NCBI GenBank assembly: GCA_023386955.1
Contig: JAEWIS010000025.1
Coordinates: 1-64,000 of the forward strand
DNA: 64,000 bases
Direction of reading: 5' to 3'
From: Bacillota bacterium
GTDB taxonomy: Bacteria; Bacillota; Bacilli; Paenibacillales; NBRC-103111
The notes under the pieces are model-generated. The model did no database searches and was not told the origin of the DNA. It saw only the letters and a list, made by a program, of their open reading frames with translations. Every line of letters begins with the position of its first letter. The first letter of the stretch is position 1. Position numbers and translations under genes: made by a program. This document shows positions 8,384 through 16,422 of this stretch, piece by piece.

Positions 8384-9547
8384 ATGGCGAACAGCAGGCA
8401 AGGCGCCTTTTTTACCGGAGAGTACCGCAATGTGTTTTCGGAAATGGGATACAGTGAGGAGGCGGTCGGAAGCAGGCTGGAGGAGATCTGGCAGGAGCTG
8501 TTCCACGGCAGCCCGGACGTCCGGCTTTACCACCCCATGGACGGGGACAAAGGATATATGGTGGACACGGGGAATGATGACGCGCGTACGGAGGGCATGT
8601 CCTACGGCATGATGTTTGCGGTCCAGCTGGACAAGAAGGATGAATTCGACCGGCTGTGGAATTTCTCCAAAACCTTCATGCAGCACCGGGAGGGACGGTA
8701 TAAGGATTATTTCGCCTGGCATTGCAGCTTGGATGGAACGAAGCTGTCCCCAGGCCCCGCTCCCGACGGGGAGGAATTCTATGCCATGGCGCTGTTCTTC
8801 GCCTCCGCCCGCTGGGGGGACGGGCCTGAGCCTTATGATTATTCGGTGCAGGCCAGACAGATCCTCAGAGCCTGCCTGCATCAGGGTGAGGAGGGTCCGG
8901 GTGACCCTATGTGGGACCCGGCGACCAAGCTGATCAAGTTTGTGCCGGAGAGTCCGTTCAGCGATCCCTCCTATCATCTGCCCCACTTTTACGAGCTGTT
9001 CGCCCTGCTGGCGGATGAGGAGGACCGGCTGTTCTGGAAGGAAGCGGCGGCCGCAAGCCGGGCTTATCTGCATCCAGCCTGCCATCCGGCTACGGGACTT
9101 TCCGCCGAATACGCCAACTTCGACGGAACACCGGCTCCCCCGCAGCCTCATGGGGATTACCGCTACTTTTACAGCGACGCCTACCGGGTTGCGGGCAACA
9201 TCGCCGTAGATTGGGAGTGGTTCCGGGCGGACCCCTGGCAGGTGGAGCAGTCCAACCGGCTTCAAGCCTTCTTCCGCGATAAGGAGGTCTCCGATTACCG
9301 CCGGTACCATCTGGACGGCACTCCCTTCGAGGAGCCGGCGCTCCACCCCATCGGTCTGCTGGCCACCAACGCCATGGCCTCCCTGGCTGCAGACGGCCCG
9401 GATGCGACGGCCTTGGCAGAGCTGTTCTGGAACACACCCCTGCGCACCGGGAAACGCCGGTATTACGATAACTGTTTGTATTTCTTCGCGTTCCTGGCTT
9501 TAAGCGGCCATTACCGGATTTATTTGCCGGAGGGCGGGGAGTTGTAA
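8384..9547 (+). CDS. rexA: GH8 reducing-end xylose-releasing exo-oligoxylanase (Rex)
   Basis: The 387-residue protein strongly resembles Bacillus halodurans Rex over its whole length, e.g. DTGNDDARTEGMSYGMM near the N-terminus and RYYDNCLYFFAFLALSG near the C-terminus. Rex removes xylose from the reducing end of xylo-oligosaccharides. The catalytic acid is expected at Glu70 (RTEGMSYG) and the base at about Asp265 (YSDAYRVA), both present. There is no signal peptide, so the enzyme is cytoplasmic and should act on imported oligosaccharides. The ATG at 8384 follows GGAGGAG. An in-frame extension to 8183 runs through the promoter and is rejected. The divergent regulator-transporter operon is its likely partner. 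Confidence 0.93.
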   Translation: MANSRQGAFFTGEYRNVFSEMGYSEEAVGSRLEEIWQELFHGSPDVRLYHPMDGDKGYMVDTGNDDARTEGMSYGMMFAVQLDKKDEFDRLWNFSKTFMQHREGRYKDYFAWHCSLDGTKLSPGPAPDGEEFYAMALFFASARWGDGPEPYDYSVQARQILRACLHQGEEGPGDPMWDPATKLIKFVPESPFSDPSYHLPHFYELFALLADEEDRLFWKEAAAASRAYLHPACHPATGLSAEYANFDGTPAPPQPHGDYRYFYSDAYRVAGNIAVDWEWFRADPWQVEQSNRLQAFFRDKEVSDYRRYHLDGTPFEEPALHPIGLLATNAMASLAADGPDATALAELFWNTPLRTGKRRYYDNCLYFFAFLALSGHYRIYLPEGGEL

Positions 9548-9576
9548 GGGCGTCGGTTGAACCTCTTTAACTGGAA

Positions 9577-9606
9577 ATGGCAGAACGGACGGATTCCCGA
9601 TATAAT
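9577..9606 (+). promoter_or_regulatory. Sigma-A type promoter of the AlkD-like gene
   Basis: The -10 TATAAT (9601-9606) is preceded by an ATGGCA -35 (9577-9582) at 18-base spacing. It lies 20 bases before the start codon at 9626. Confidence 0.6.
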
Positions 9607-9625
9607 TCACTCAAGGGGGAATCCA

Positions 9626-10336
9626 ATGATGGATTTTGAAGCGGTGATGCAGGAGCTTGAAGCGCTTGGCAAGGAGCGTCTTAAGAAGCAATATATGTCC
9701 AATGGTGCACATGAACCGCTGTTTGGGGTGGCTACCGGCGCTATGAAGCCCATTGCCAAACAAATCAAAATCAATCAGCCGTTAGCTGAGGAGCTGTATG
9801 CCACGGGGAATTACGATGCCATGTATTTTGCCGGCATTATTGCCGATCCGAAGGCGATGACGGAGGCGGATTTTGAACGTTGGATGGACGGTGCCTATTT
9901 TTATATGCTATCGGATTATGTGGTAGCGGTGACATTGGCGGAAACAGGCATTGCCCAGGAGGTGGCCGATAAGTGGATCGGAAGCGGGGAGGAGCTGCGG
10001 ATGTCGGCGGGCTGGAGCTGTTATTGCTGGCTTATGGGCAGCCGTCCCGACGCGGAATTTGATCAGGGCAAACTTGCCTCCATGCTGGAGCTGGTAAAAA
10101 AAACGATTCACCATTCACCCGGTCGGACGCAGGCGTCCATGAATAATTTCCTGTACACCACGGCGGTGTCCTACTTGCCTCTCCATGAGCTGGCGGTGGA
10201 AACCGCCAAGGCAGTAGGACCTGTAGAAATGAAACGGGACAATAAAAAAAGCAGCGTGCTGCTGGCCTCCGATAATATCCAAAGGGCTGTGGACAAGCAG
10301 CAGCTCGGCTTTAAGCGCAGATATGTGAGATGTTAG
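9626..10336 (+). CDS. DNA alkylation repair protein, AlkD/HEAT-repeat family
   Basis: The 236-residue helical protein resembles the AlkC/AlkD DNA alkylation repair family. These are HEAT-like-repeat glycosylases that excise alkylated bases without base flipping. Visible family features are the N-terminal helices with LKKQYMSNGAHEPLFGVATG and the Trp-rich central segment (SAGWSCYCWLMG). The start at 9626 follows AAGGGGGA; an upstream extension would overlap the promoter. It is a single gene with its own promoter, unrelated to the neighbouring sugar genes. The exact substrate range cannot be read from the sequence. Confidence 0.75.
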   Translation: MMDFEAVMQELEALGKERLKKQYMSNGAHEPLFGVATGAMKPIAKQIKINQPLAEELYATGNYDAMYFAGIIADPKAMTEADFERWMDGAYFYMLSDYVVAVTLAETGIAQEVADKWIGSGEELRMSAGWSCYCWLMGSRPDAEFDQGKLASMLELVKKTIHHSPGRTQASMNNFLYTTAVSYLPLHELAVETAKAVGPVEMKRDNKKSSVLLASDNIQRAVDKQQLGFKRRYVRC

Positions 10337-10757
10337 AAGAAAGCCGCTGGAAGCTCTAACGAATCTGAGCAGCGCTATTTGACCGTTTATGGGGAAATAA
10401 AAAATCTAACGAATCCTAGGGCGTGTTTGCAAACTCTGAGGGGAGCAGCTAATACCCAAATTTTCGTTCCAGGCAAGGCACTTTCGTGAAGGCGTACCGG
10501 GGGTACGTCAAGCGGAAGTAACGATGCAAGGGACGAAAAGGCGGTGAAAGATGCCCTTAAGTGGGTTTGCAAACACGGCCTAGCCACGCTATTCGGGCGG
10601 AATTGGCGGCGAAATGCCTCCAACCCGGCGAATAGCGTGTACCAGATTCGTTAGTTTTTTTTCGTGCCCCATTTTCGCGAAATAGCGTGTTAAAGATTCG
10701 TTAGCCGACGCCGCAACCCTCAAGCGGGGGTTTTCGAAATATGGGCAGGTATGTTTA
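10337..10757. repeat. Repeat-rich spacer: AACGAATC-family repeats interrupted by a MITE-like element
   Basis: No gene is supported here. Copies of the AACGAATC/GCTATT repeat lie at 10356-10384, 10407-10417 continuing at 10582-10596, 10624-10653 and 10678-10704, in both orientations. The element at 10416-10583 sits inside one of them. A TTTTTTTT run at 10655-10662 between two copies could act in termination. Confidence 0.6.
10416..10583. mobile_element. MITE-like palindromic element with 19-bp terminal inverted repeats
   Basis: The ends are CTAGGGCGTGTTTGCAAAC and, inverted, CTAGGCCGTGTTTGCAAAC (18 of 19 match). The 168-bp interior is an imperfect long palindrome: TTTTCGT..CC pairs with GG.ACGAAAA, and CGTACC with GGTACG at the centre. 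It has no coding capacity. Removing it and one TA (or CTAG) restores an unbroken copy of the local repeat, as seen at 267-296 on the other strand. This indicates insertion with target duplication. TA-flanked ends suggest mobilisation in trans by an IS630/Tc1- or IS5-type transposase, which is inference. Confidence 0.75.
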
Positions 10758-11711
10758 TCACTGCCCCCTGTGTGCAAACCTGAGGGTTTTGCGAAGAGAG
10801 TACCGCGCCTGCTTCCGGCCCCCGGGCTTCGCCGCGGCGATGAAGACACTGACCAGCACCAGCGCGGCGCCGATGTAACCTTGGACTGAAAGGACCTCCT
10901 GCAGGAAGATAAAGGCAAGCAGCGCGGAAAACACCGGCTCCAACGCAAACAACAGACCGGTCCGCTCCGGTGTGGTGTAGGTCTGGGCGATGGGCTGCAT
11001 CACAAAGCCGAAGGCGCTGCATACCAGCGCCAGCCCAAGTACCGCGCCCCATTGCACCGTGCCGGCGGGCAAAGCGGGAGCTTCAAAGAGAAAGCTCGCC
11101 ACCCATCCATAGAAGCCGGCAAAGCCAAGCTGCAGAATTCCCAGCAGCAGTCCCTCCGACTTTTGGGCAAAACGGTCTGTCAAAATAATATGGTACGCAT
11201 ATATCATGGCTCCCATCAGGCAAAATACCGCTCCCCGGTTCAAGGCGAGAGAATCTTGAATGGTCATCAGCCCAATCCCGATAACCGTCAGGATGACACC
11301 GGCAACGATCCTTCCCTGAGGCTTCTTCCGGGTGATGATCATTTGCAGAATGGGCACAAACACCACGGTGGTGCTGGTCAGAAAACCGGCGGTGGAGGCT
11401 GTGGTGGATTGCAGACCAACCATCAGGAAGCTGAACATTCCGAACAGGGTCAAGCCCAGAATCGCCCCTCTGCCGATAACGGGTAGAGTGGCTTTCCTGA
11501 GCCTTCTATTAAAAATCAGCGCCGTCACCAAAAAGGCGATGCCGAAGCGCAGTCCGATCAGATTAAAGGGACCCAGTCCGTCCAGACCGGCTTTCATCAA
11601 GAGATAAGAAGCCCCCCAAGCCATGGAAATCAAGGCGATGCAGCTATCTGCACGCTGTTGTGTCCAGCCTGTTTTTACTATTGGTTGAAGCGTATTTTGG
11701 GCAATCATCAT
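10758..11711 (-). CDS. EamA-family (DMT superfamily) membrane transporter
   Basis: The 317-residue protein has about ten hydrophobic segments in two EamA repeats. The first begins with ALISMAWGASYLLMKAGLDGLGP, broken here between two stretches by Gly and Pro; the second covers GAVFCLMGAMIYAYHIILTDRF. It is probably a drug/metabolite exporter of unknown substrate in the cytoplasmic membrane. Two adjacent ATG codons follow GGGGGAG; the second (11708) has the better spacing. The last 15 or so residues (KQARYSLRKTLRFAHRGQ) are basic and lie next to the repeat-rich spacer, so the natural end may have been altered. The MarR gene is divergent to it. Confidence 0.85.
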   Translation of the reverse strand: MMIAQNTLQPIVKTGWTQQRADSCIALISMAWGASYLLMKAGLDGLGPFNLIGLRFGIAFLVTALIFNRRLRKATLPVIGRGAILGLTLFGMFSFLMVGLQSTTASTAGFLTSTTVVFVPILQMIITRKKPQGRIVAGVILTVIGIGLMTIQDSLALNRGAVFCLMGAMIYAYHIILTDRFAQKSEGLLLGILQLGFAGFYGWVASFLFEAPALPAGTVQWGAVLGLALVCSAFGFVMQPIAQTYTTPERTGLLFALEPVFSALLAFIFLQEVLSVQGYIGAALVLVSVFIAAAKPGGRKQARYSLRKTLRFAHRGQ

Positions 11712-11921
11712 GTTCTCCCCCAGGGGCGCAAAGTCCGTTTGTTTTTATTTCCATTCCCTATTATAGTAAAGACCTATCATTTGGGAAGAGAATGTTATTC
11801 ATCCCCACCATGAGAATCTGTAATGTCTCGAAGGCAGCATAAAACCTGTCATGGCTCCTTGCAGCGGAATTGAATATAATAGAGGTAATGCGGCAACGGC
11901 CGGGACGGCAGGAGGACGGAC

Positions 11922-12404
11922 ATGAATAAAGAGGATCAAGTGATCACGGGCTTCAGGGACGTGTTCAATAAGATGGTTTGGCTGAATAAGCTTAAGATGG
12001 AGGACTGCCTTCAGGGGTACAAACCTTCTGAGGTCCATTGCATCGAATACATTGGGAAGAATCCGGACTCCAACGTGACCAAGCTTGCGGAGACCTTTTA
12101 TATGACGAGAAGCGCCATTAGTAAAATAACGAAGAAGCTCATGGAAAAGGGCTGTATCGAAAGCTATCAGAAGCCGGAGAACAAAAAGGAAATCTACTTC
12201 CGGCTGACGGAGAAAGGAATAGAGGTTTATAACATTCACGAGGAGCTGCATAAGGAGTTCCAAAAGCGGGATCAAGCCGTATTTGCGCAGGTCACTGAGA
12301 CACAATTTGACGACATGCTTGGTTTTATGGAACGGTACAGCCGGCATTTGGACGGAGAAATCAAGAAATTGGGCATCGATATGACTGCGGATCAATCTGA
12401 ATAG
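11922..12404 (+). CDS. MarR-family transcriptional regulator
   Basis: The 160-residue protein has the MarR winged helix-turn-helix (about 35-100), with VTKLAETFYMTRSAISKITKK as recognition segment split by the turn, and a wing rich in Lys/Glu. A C-terminal dimerisation helix follows. The start follows GGAGGAC. It is followed by a terminator (12417-12466) and then a promoter with repeated GGAAACAAAACA sites upstream of an MFS exporter gene. Repression of that exporter is therefore likely. The effector is unknown. Confidence 0.88.
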   Translation: MNKEDQVITGFRDVFNKMVWLNKLKMEDCLQGYKPSEVHCIEYIGKNPDSNVTKLAETFYMTRSAISKITKKLMEKGCIESYQKPENKKEIYFRLTEKGIEVYNIHEELHKEFQKRDQAVFAQVTETQFDDMLGFMERYSRHLDGEIKKLGIDMTADQSE

Positions 12405-12416
12405 AGCCATGGACCC

Positions 12417-12466
12417 AACAAGCAGCCCTCTCCAAGGAGAAGAGGCTGCTTGTTTATTCTCTTTAT
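12417..12466 (+). terminator. Rho-independent terminator after the MarR gene
   Basis: The arms AACAAGCAGCC and GGCTGCTTGTT (12417-12427, 12444-12454) are followed by a T-rich run. Confidence 0.8.
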
Positions 12467-12471
12467 TTTTG

Positions 12472-12500
12472 TTGACGCGGAAACAAAACACTGATACTAT
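12472..12500 (+). promoter_or_regulatory. Sigma-A promoter of the MFS exporter gene
   Basis: TTGACG (12472-12477) and TACTAT (12495-12500) are spaced by 17 bases. They lie about 50 bases before the ATG at 12552. The spacer is covered by a GGAAACAAAACA motif (see the operator entry). Confidence 0.7.
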
Positions 12501-12527
12501 TGTTTTTGATTCCAAGGAAACAAAACA
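12479..12527. promoter_or_regulatory. Repeated GGAAACAAAACA sites, candidate MarR operator
   Basis: GGAAACAAAACA occurs at 12479-12490 and again, identically, at 12516-12527. An inverted relative (TTGTTTTTGATTCC) lies at about 12500-12513 and forms an inverted pair with the first copy across the -10 element. Binding of the neighbouring MarR protein would occlude the promoter. Confidence 0.5.
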
Positions 12528-12551
12528 AAACCCATTGAAGGGAGAAACCAT

Positions 12552-13733
12552 ATGTTTCATAACCAATCTAAACACGCTTTCCTATTTGGCCTTATCTCCG
12601 TATTTCTATGCGGGATCGGCTTCAGTATTGTAGCCCCTGTTGTCCCCTTCTTAGTACAGCCATACATCAGCAACCCGGGAGATCAAGCTGTCGCTGTGAC
12701 GCTCTTGACCTCCGCTTATGCAGCCTGCGTGTTTTTCGCGGCTCCTGCGCTTGGTGCGTTGAGCGACAGGTATGGGCGGCGGCCGCTGCTGCTGTTCTGC
12801 CTTTTGGGCTCCGCAGCCGGGTACACCGTTTTTGGTATAGGAGGTGCCTTATGGGTCCTTTTTGCAGGCCGTATTATAGAAGGGATTACCGGAGGGAGCA
12901 TCAGCACGATCTTTGCTTATTTTGCAGACCTTACTCCTCCCGAAGAGCGGACCCGAACCTTCGGATGGGTGAGTGCGGTTGCAGGAGCAGGGGCCGTTAT
13001 CGGTCCCTCTCTGGGCGGATTGCTTGCCGGGGTTGGTTACGCTGTGCCCATGTATTTTGGAGCGGTCATCACCTTACTGAATGTTGTATACGGATTTTTG
13101 TATATGCCGGAGAGTCTGGAGAAGAATAGCAGACCGGACAGGATTACCATTGCAAGATTGAATCCATTCTCGCAGCTGGCGGGCATCCTTTCCCTGAAAC
13201 ATGTTAAGAGGCTGTTTTTCTCCGCATTTTTGCTGTGGATACCCAACGGCTCTCTGCAGGCGGTGTTTTCGCAGTTTACCCTGGATGTGTTCAGTTGGGA
13301 GCCTGCACGAATCGGGCTGATGTTTTCCATTATGGGCATTCAGGACATCCTCGCCCAAGGCTTCATCATGCCGAAGCTTCTGAAAACGCGCAGCGACAGG
13401 CAGATTGCCATTGCCGGAATGGTGTCGGAGCTAGCAGGCTACAGCCTTATTGCTGCATCGGCATTGCTCTCATTTTATCCTCTTTTTATCGCGGGAATGT
13501 TTATCTTCGGCTTCGGTGATTCAATCTTCGGTCCTTCATTTAATGGAATGGTCTCCAAGTCGGCGGACGCTCATGAACAAGGAAGGCTTCAAGGAGGCAG
13601 CCAATCGATTCAGGCCTTGGCCAGAATCATCGGACCGGTTGCGGGAGGGCACCTCTATGTCTCACTCGGTCACTCCGCACCGGCTTTTATGGGGATTCTT
13701 CTCATTGCAGCGGCAATCTCTGTTTTGAAATAG
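12552..13733 (+). CDS. MFS multidrug/tetracycline-type efflux transporter
   Basis: The 393-residue protein has about twelve transmembrane segments. The MFS signature between segments 2 and 3 is present (GALSDRYGRRPLL, about 72-84), and motif C-like GPSLGG lies in segment 5. These place it with TetA/Bmr-like drug:H+ antiporters in the cytoplasmic membrane. The start follows GAAGGGAG. A MarR gene lies upstream with operator-like repeats between. The stop is 63 bases before the next start, so the following hydrolase may be co-transcribed. The substrate is unknown. Confidence 0.87.
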   Translation: MFHNQSKHAFLFGLISVFLCGIGFSIVAPVVPFLVQPYISNPGDQAVAVTLLTSAYAACVFFAAPALGALSDRYGRRPLLLFCLLGSAAGYTVFGIGGALWVLFAGRIIEGITGGSISTIFAYFADLTPPEERTRTFGWVSAVAGAGAVIGPSLGGLLAGVGYAVPMYFGAVITLLNVVYGFLYMPESLEKNSRPDRITIARLNPFSQLAGILSLKHVKRLFFSAFLLWIPNGSLQAVFSQFTLDVFSWEPARIGLMFSIMGIQDILAQGFIMPKLLKTRSDRQIAIAGMVSELAGYSLIAASALLSFYPLFIAGMFIFGFGDSIFGPSFNGMVSKSADAHEQGRLQGGSQSIQALARIIGPVAGGHLYVSLGHSAPAFMGILLIAAAISVLK

Positions 13734-13796
13734 CGGATGCCGATCTTGAATGCGGATAAATGCGGATGTTATCATAAAAGTCAGGAGGCGATGGAA

Positions 13797-14693
13797 TTGG
13801 ACGGTTTGTTAGTGGAGAATGAAATGTTGCTCTGGACGGGAACACCTCCCGGCTCAGAGCAGCTTGAATTGAAGCAGCAGGTTCTGGACAGAAGTACGGA
13901 TTCAACCATTAAGAACAGAGCGGTTATGGGCGTGTCGGCACCAAGCATCACTCCTTTTTTTCCGGAGCAGGGCACAGGGAACGGAGCTGCCGTACTGATC
14001 GCGCCGGGAGGAGCCTACGAACGGCTTGCCTTCGATAAAGAAGGGATCGACATTGCCAGATGGTTTAATTCCATTGGAGTGGCGGCTTTTGTCTTGAAGT
14101 ACAGGCTGCCGGCAGAGGGGCACCGGAATAGTCACTGCGTTCCCTTGCAGGATGCTCAACGGGCTCTGAGGCTCATCAGAAGCAATGCGGAGCGCTGGAG
14201 CCTTCATCCGGACAAAATCGGATGTATCGGTTTTTCTGCGGGAGGCCACCTGACCGCCACCCTGGGAACGCGTTATACGGAGCCAGTTTATGCTCCGATG
14301 GACGAAGTGGATCTAATCGATGCTCGGCCAAACTTTCTGATCCTCGGCTATCCGGCTATCGTACCCGGGAACACGGAGGCAAAGCCCAACTTTGCGCCGC
14401 TTCATAGGTATCCGGGTGATCAGCAGGTGGATGCGAATACACCCCCGGCATTTTTATTCCATGCACATGATGACTGGGTATCCTCGGAGCACAGCATCCG
14501 CTTTTACTCCGCCTTAAAACAAGCGGGTGTGGAGGCAGAGCTTCATATTTTCAGAGCGGGCGGGCATGGGTTTGGGATTCGCGGAGCGGAAGGAGCAGTT
14601 GCCATGTGGACAAATTTATGTAAGGAATGGCTGCTGGCCACCGGCATCATTCCCGGGAGGATGTCCTTAACACATGAACAGCAACCGTTATGA
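13797..14693 (+). CDS. Alpha/beta-hydrolase, acetyl-esterase/xylan-esterase-like
   Basis: The roughly 298-residue soluble enzyme shows an oxyanion-hole segment (LIAPGGAYERL), a nucleophile elbow GFSAGG, a late Asp (HAHDDWVSS) and a His (GGHGFGIRG). It is therefore a complete serine-esterase triad of the BD-FAE/acetylxylan-esterase-like group. AGGAGG at 13783-13788 gives good spacing (8 bases) to a TTG at 13797, but only 2 bases to the ATG at 13791, so I favour the TTG start. It overlaps the LysR gene by 20 bases, which suggests coupled expression. It has no signal peptide. It may deacetylate small esters or oligosaccharides; the substrate is inferred. Confidence 0.8.
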   Translation: MDGLLVENEMLLWTGTPPGSEQLELKQQVLDRSTDSTIKNRAVMGVSAPSITPFFPEQGTGNGAAVLIAPGGAYERLAFDKEGIDIARWFNSIGVAAFVLKYRLPAEGHRNSHCVPLQDAQRALRLIRSNAERWSLHPDKIGCIGFSAGGHLTATLGTRYTEPVYAPMDEVDLIDARPNFLILGYPAIVPGNTEAKPNFAPLHRYPGDQQVDANTPPAFLFHAHDDWVSSEHSIRFYSALKQAGVEAELHIFRAGGHGFGIRGAEGAVAMWTNLCKEWLLATGIIPGRMSLTHEQQPL

Positions 14694-15564
14694 AATTTTC
14701 CTGAAGGTTGTGGAGCTGGGGAATATCACAAGAGCCGCGGAGGCGCTGAATTACACCCAATCTGGGGTCAGCCATGCCATCTCGGCTCTGGAGAAGGAAA
14801 CCGGCTTCGCCCTATTTCGGCGGAGCAGCAACGGCGTCACCCTGACTGACAATGGCAAGCAGATCCTGGAGCGGGTGCAAGGTCTGGTAAACCAGCAGCG
14901 CAGCTTGGCCCAGACCATAGCCAATATCAATCATATTGTCGCCGGAACCATCCGGGTGGGGACCTTCACCAGCGTCTCCTCCCAATGGCTGCCCGGCATC
15001 ATCCGCTCCTTTTCGGAGCGCTACCCGCTGGTGGACTTTGAATTGCTGGACGGCAACTACGATGACATCACCGAATGGATTACGCAGGGCAAAATTGATT
15101 GCGGATTCCTCACCGCTCCGGTACCGGAAACCCTTTCCTTCCTCCCCCTTAAGCAGGATCCGCTGCTGGTGCTGATGGAGCCGGGGCATCCCTTGACCGG
15201 ACGGGAGGCCCTATCCCTGGAGGACATCATCAAAGAACCCTTCATTATGCCCATGAAGGGTTCGGATAATGATATACGGGCGGTGCTGAAGGATACGGGC
15301 TCCCCGCCTAAGATAAAGTATACGCTGAATGACGATATTTCGGTAATGGCCATGGTGGCCAACGGCTTCGGCATCAGCATCATGCCCGAGCTGATCATCC
15401 GCAATGTCACCTTCCCCATGGCCAGGAAGCCCTTGGATCCGCCCCAATACCGGAACATCGGGATGGTATCCCTGCCTATAAGCGCGGTAAGCATTGTCGC
15501 ACGGGCTTTTCTCCAGTTTCTGGGCGGGATGGATGTAATGCAGTTTGAATCCAAGCCGGTGTAG
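14674..15564 (+). CDS. LysR-family transcriptional regulator
   Basis: The 296-residue protein has the N-terminal LysR winged HTH (about 3-62, with ITRAAEALNYTQSGVSHAIS) and a C-terminal substrate-binding regulatory domain (about 90-290). It overlaps the 3' end of the hydrolase gene by 20 bases and is co-oriented, so it may regulate that operon or a distant target. It ends only 6 bases from the stop codon of the convergent AraC-type gene, leaving no room for a separate terminator. Confidence 0.9.
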   Translation: MNSNRYEIFLKVVELGNITRAAEALNYTQSGVSHAISALEKETGFALFRRSSNGVTLTDNGKQILERVQGLVNQQRSLAQTIANINHIVAGTIRVGTFTSVSSQWLPGIIRSFSERYPLVDFELLDGNYDDITEWITQGKIDCGFLTAPVPETLSFLPLKQDPLLVLMEPGHPLTGREALSLEDIIKEPFIMPMKGSDNDIRAVLKDTGSPPKIKYTLNDDISVMAMVANGFGISIMPELIIRNVTFPMARKPLDPPQYRNIGMVSLPISAVSIVARAFLQFLGGMDVMQFESKPV

Positions 15565-15570
15565 TGTTCG

Positions 15571-16341
15571 CTAGCTTCTATTTCCCAGAGGAATCCCCTC
15601 AAAGTTCGGATCAAAGAATTGCAAAATCTGTGCCGGCGTCCAGCCGGATAACCGCTTGAACTCCTTCGTCATATGGGCCTGGTCGAAATAGCCGGATAAA
15701 CAGGCCGCCTCTGCCCCGTTCATCTGCCGAATCAGCCGGAGGGAGCGGTAGAACCTCTGAATGCGGGCATAATCCAGCAGGGTGATCCCCAGCATGGCGG
15801 AGAAATCCCGCTCCAGCTGACGGAGTGACACATTCAGTTGATTGGCCACCGCATCGTATTGGACTTGCTTCATACGGCGGATCATCCTCGAGGCATAATC
15901 GATTCTCTCCAGCTTTTGCTTGACCGCGTACCGTTCCTGCCGGAGTCTGTACATGCAGGCATCCTCCACTACCGCTGCACGCTCCGGTGACGGAACCTCC
16001 ATCAGCTTCCTGCATAACCCCGCCATATATGCATCTTCACTTAGTGGAATAACCTGCTGACAGAAGGCAGGCGGGATTCCTGTCAACTGGTAAAACAGGC
16101 GGAACTCCATATCCACGATAAAAAGCTCCGTGTAGTGGGAAAAGCCGATCATCGGCTCCCTGTTCAGACCTAAGGCCAATACATCCCCGGCTTTCATGCT
16201 GACCCCGTTGTATATGCCTCCTCCGTTCAAAATGAAAATCACGTAAACGGAGGTATCGGCAGGCATGGGAACATCCCCGACAGCCAAAACATGCTCAATA
16301 TACTGGTGGATTCCGATATCAATCCGCGGCAAATATCGCAT
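15571..16341 (-). CDS. AraC-family transcriptional regulator
   Basis: The 256-residue protein has an N-terminal cupin-like region (about 1-130) and a C-terminal AraC HTH domain (about 150-245, with LSGYFDQAHMTKEFKRLSG). This domain order is usual for a one-component regulator binding a small ligand. The ATG at 16341 follows GAGGGA. An upstream in-frame ATG at 16410 lies within the promoter and is rejected. The gene has its own promoter (16381-16410) and an inverted repeat just after the -10 that could mediate autoregulation. Its targets are not evident from neighbours. Confidence 0.87.
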   Translation of the reverse strand: MRYLPRIDIGIHQYIEHVLAVGDVPMPADTSVYVIFILNGGGIYNGVSMKAGDVLALGLNREPMIGFSHYTELFIVDMEFRLFYQLTGIPPAFCQQVIPLSEDAYMAGLCRKLMEVPSPERAAVVEDACMYRLRQERYAVKQKLERIDYASRMIRRMKQVQYDAVANQLNVSLRQLERDFSAMLGITLLDYARIQRFYRSLRLIRQMNGAEAACLSGYFDQAHMTKEFKRLSGWTPAQILQFFDPNFEGIPLGNRS

Positions 16342-16355
16342 ACATATCCCTCGCC

Positions 16356-16380
16356 AAACTATTATATCTTGATATAGTTT
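16356..16380. promoter_or_regulatory. Imperfect palindrome at the AraC-gene transcription start
   Basis: AAACTAT and ATAGTTT arms around TATATC/GATAT form an imperfect inverted repeat. It lies immediately downstream of the -10 element, where a bound protein would block transcription. It is an autoregulatory candidate. Confidence 0.45.
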
Positions 16381-16410
16381 AGTATAAGAATTGATTGGCC
16401 GTTTTGTCAA
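16381..16410 (-). promoter_or_regulatory. Sigma-A promoter of the AraC-family gene
   Basis: On the minus strand TTGACA (16405-16410) and TATACT (16381-16386) are spaced by 18 bases. They lie about 40 bases upstream of the ATG at 16341. Confidence 0.75.
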
Positions 16411-16422
16411 CCCAAAAGGCGG

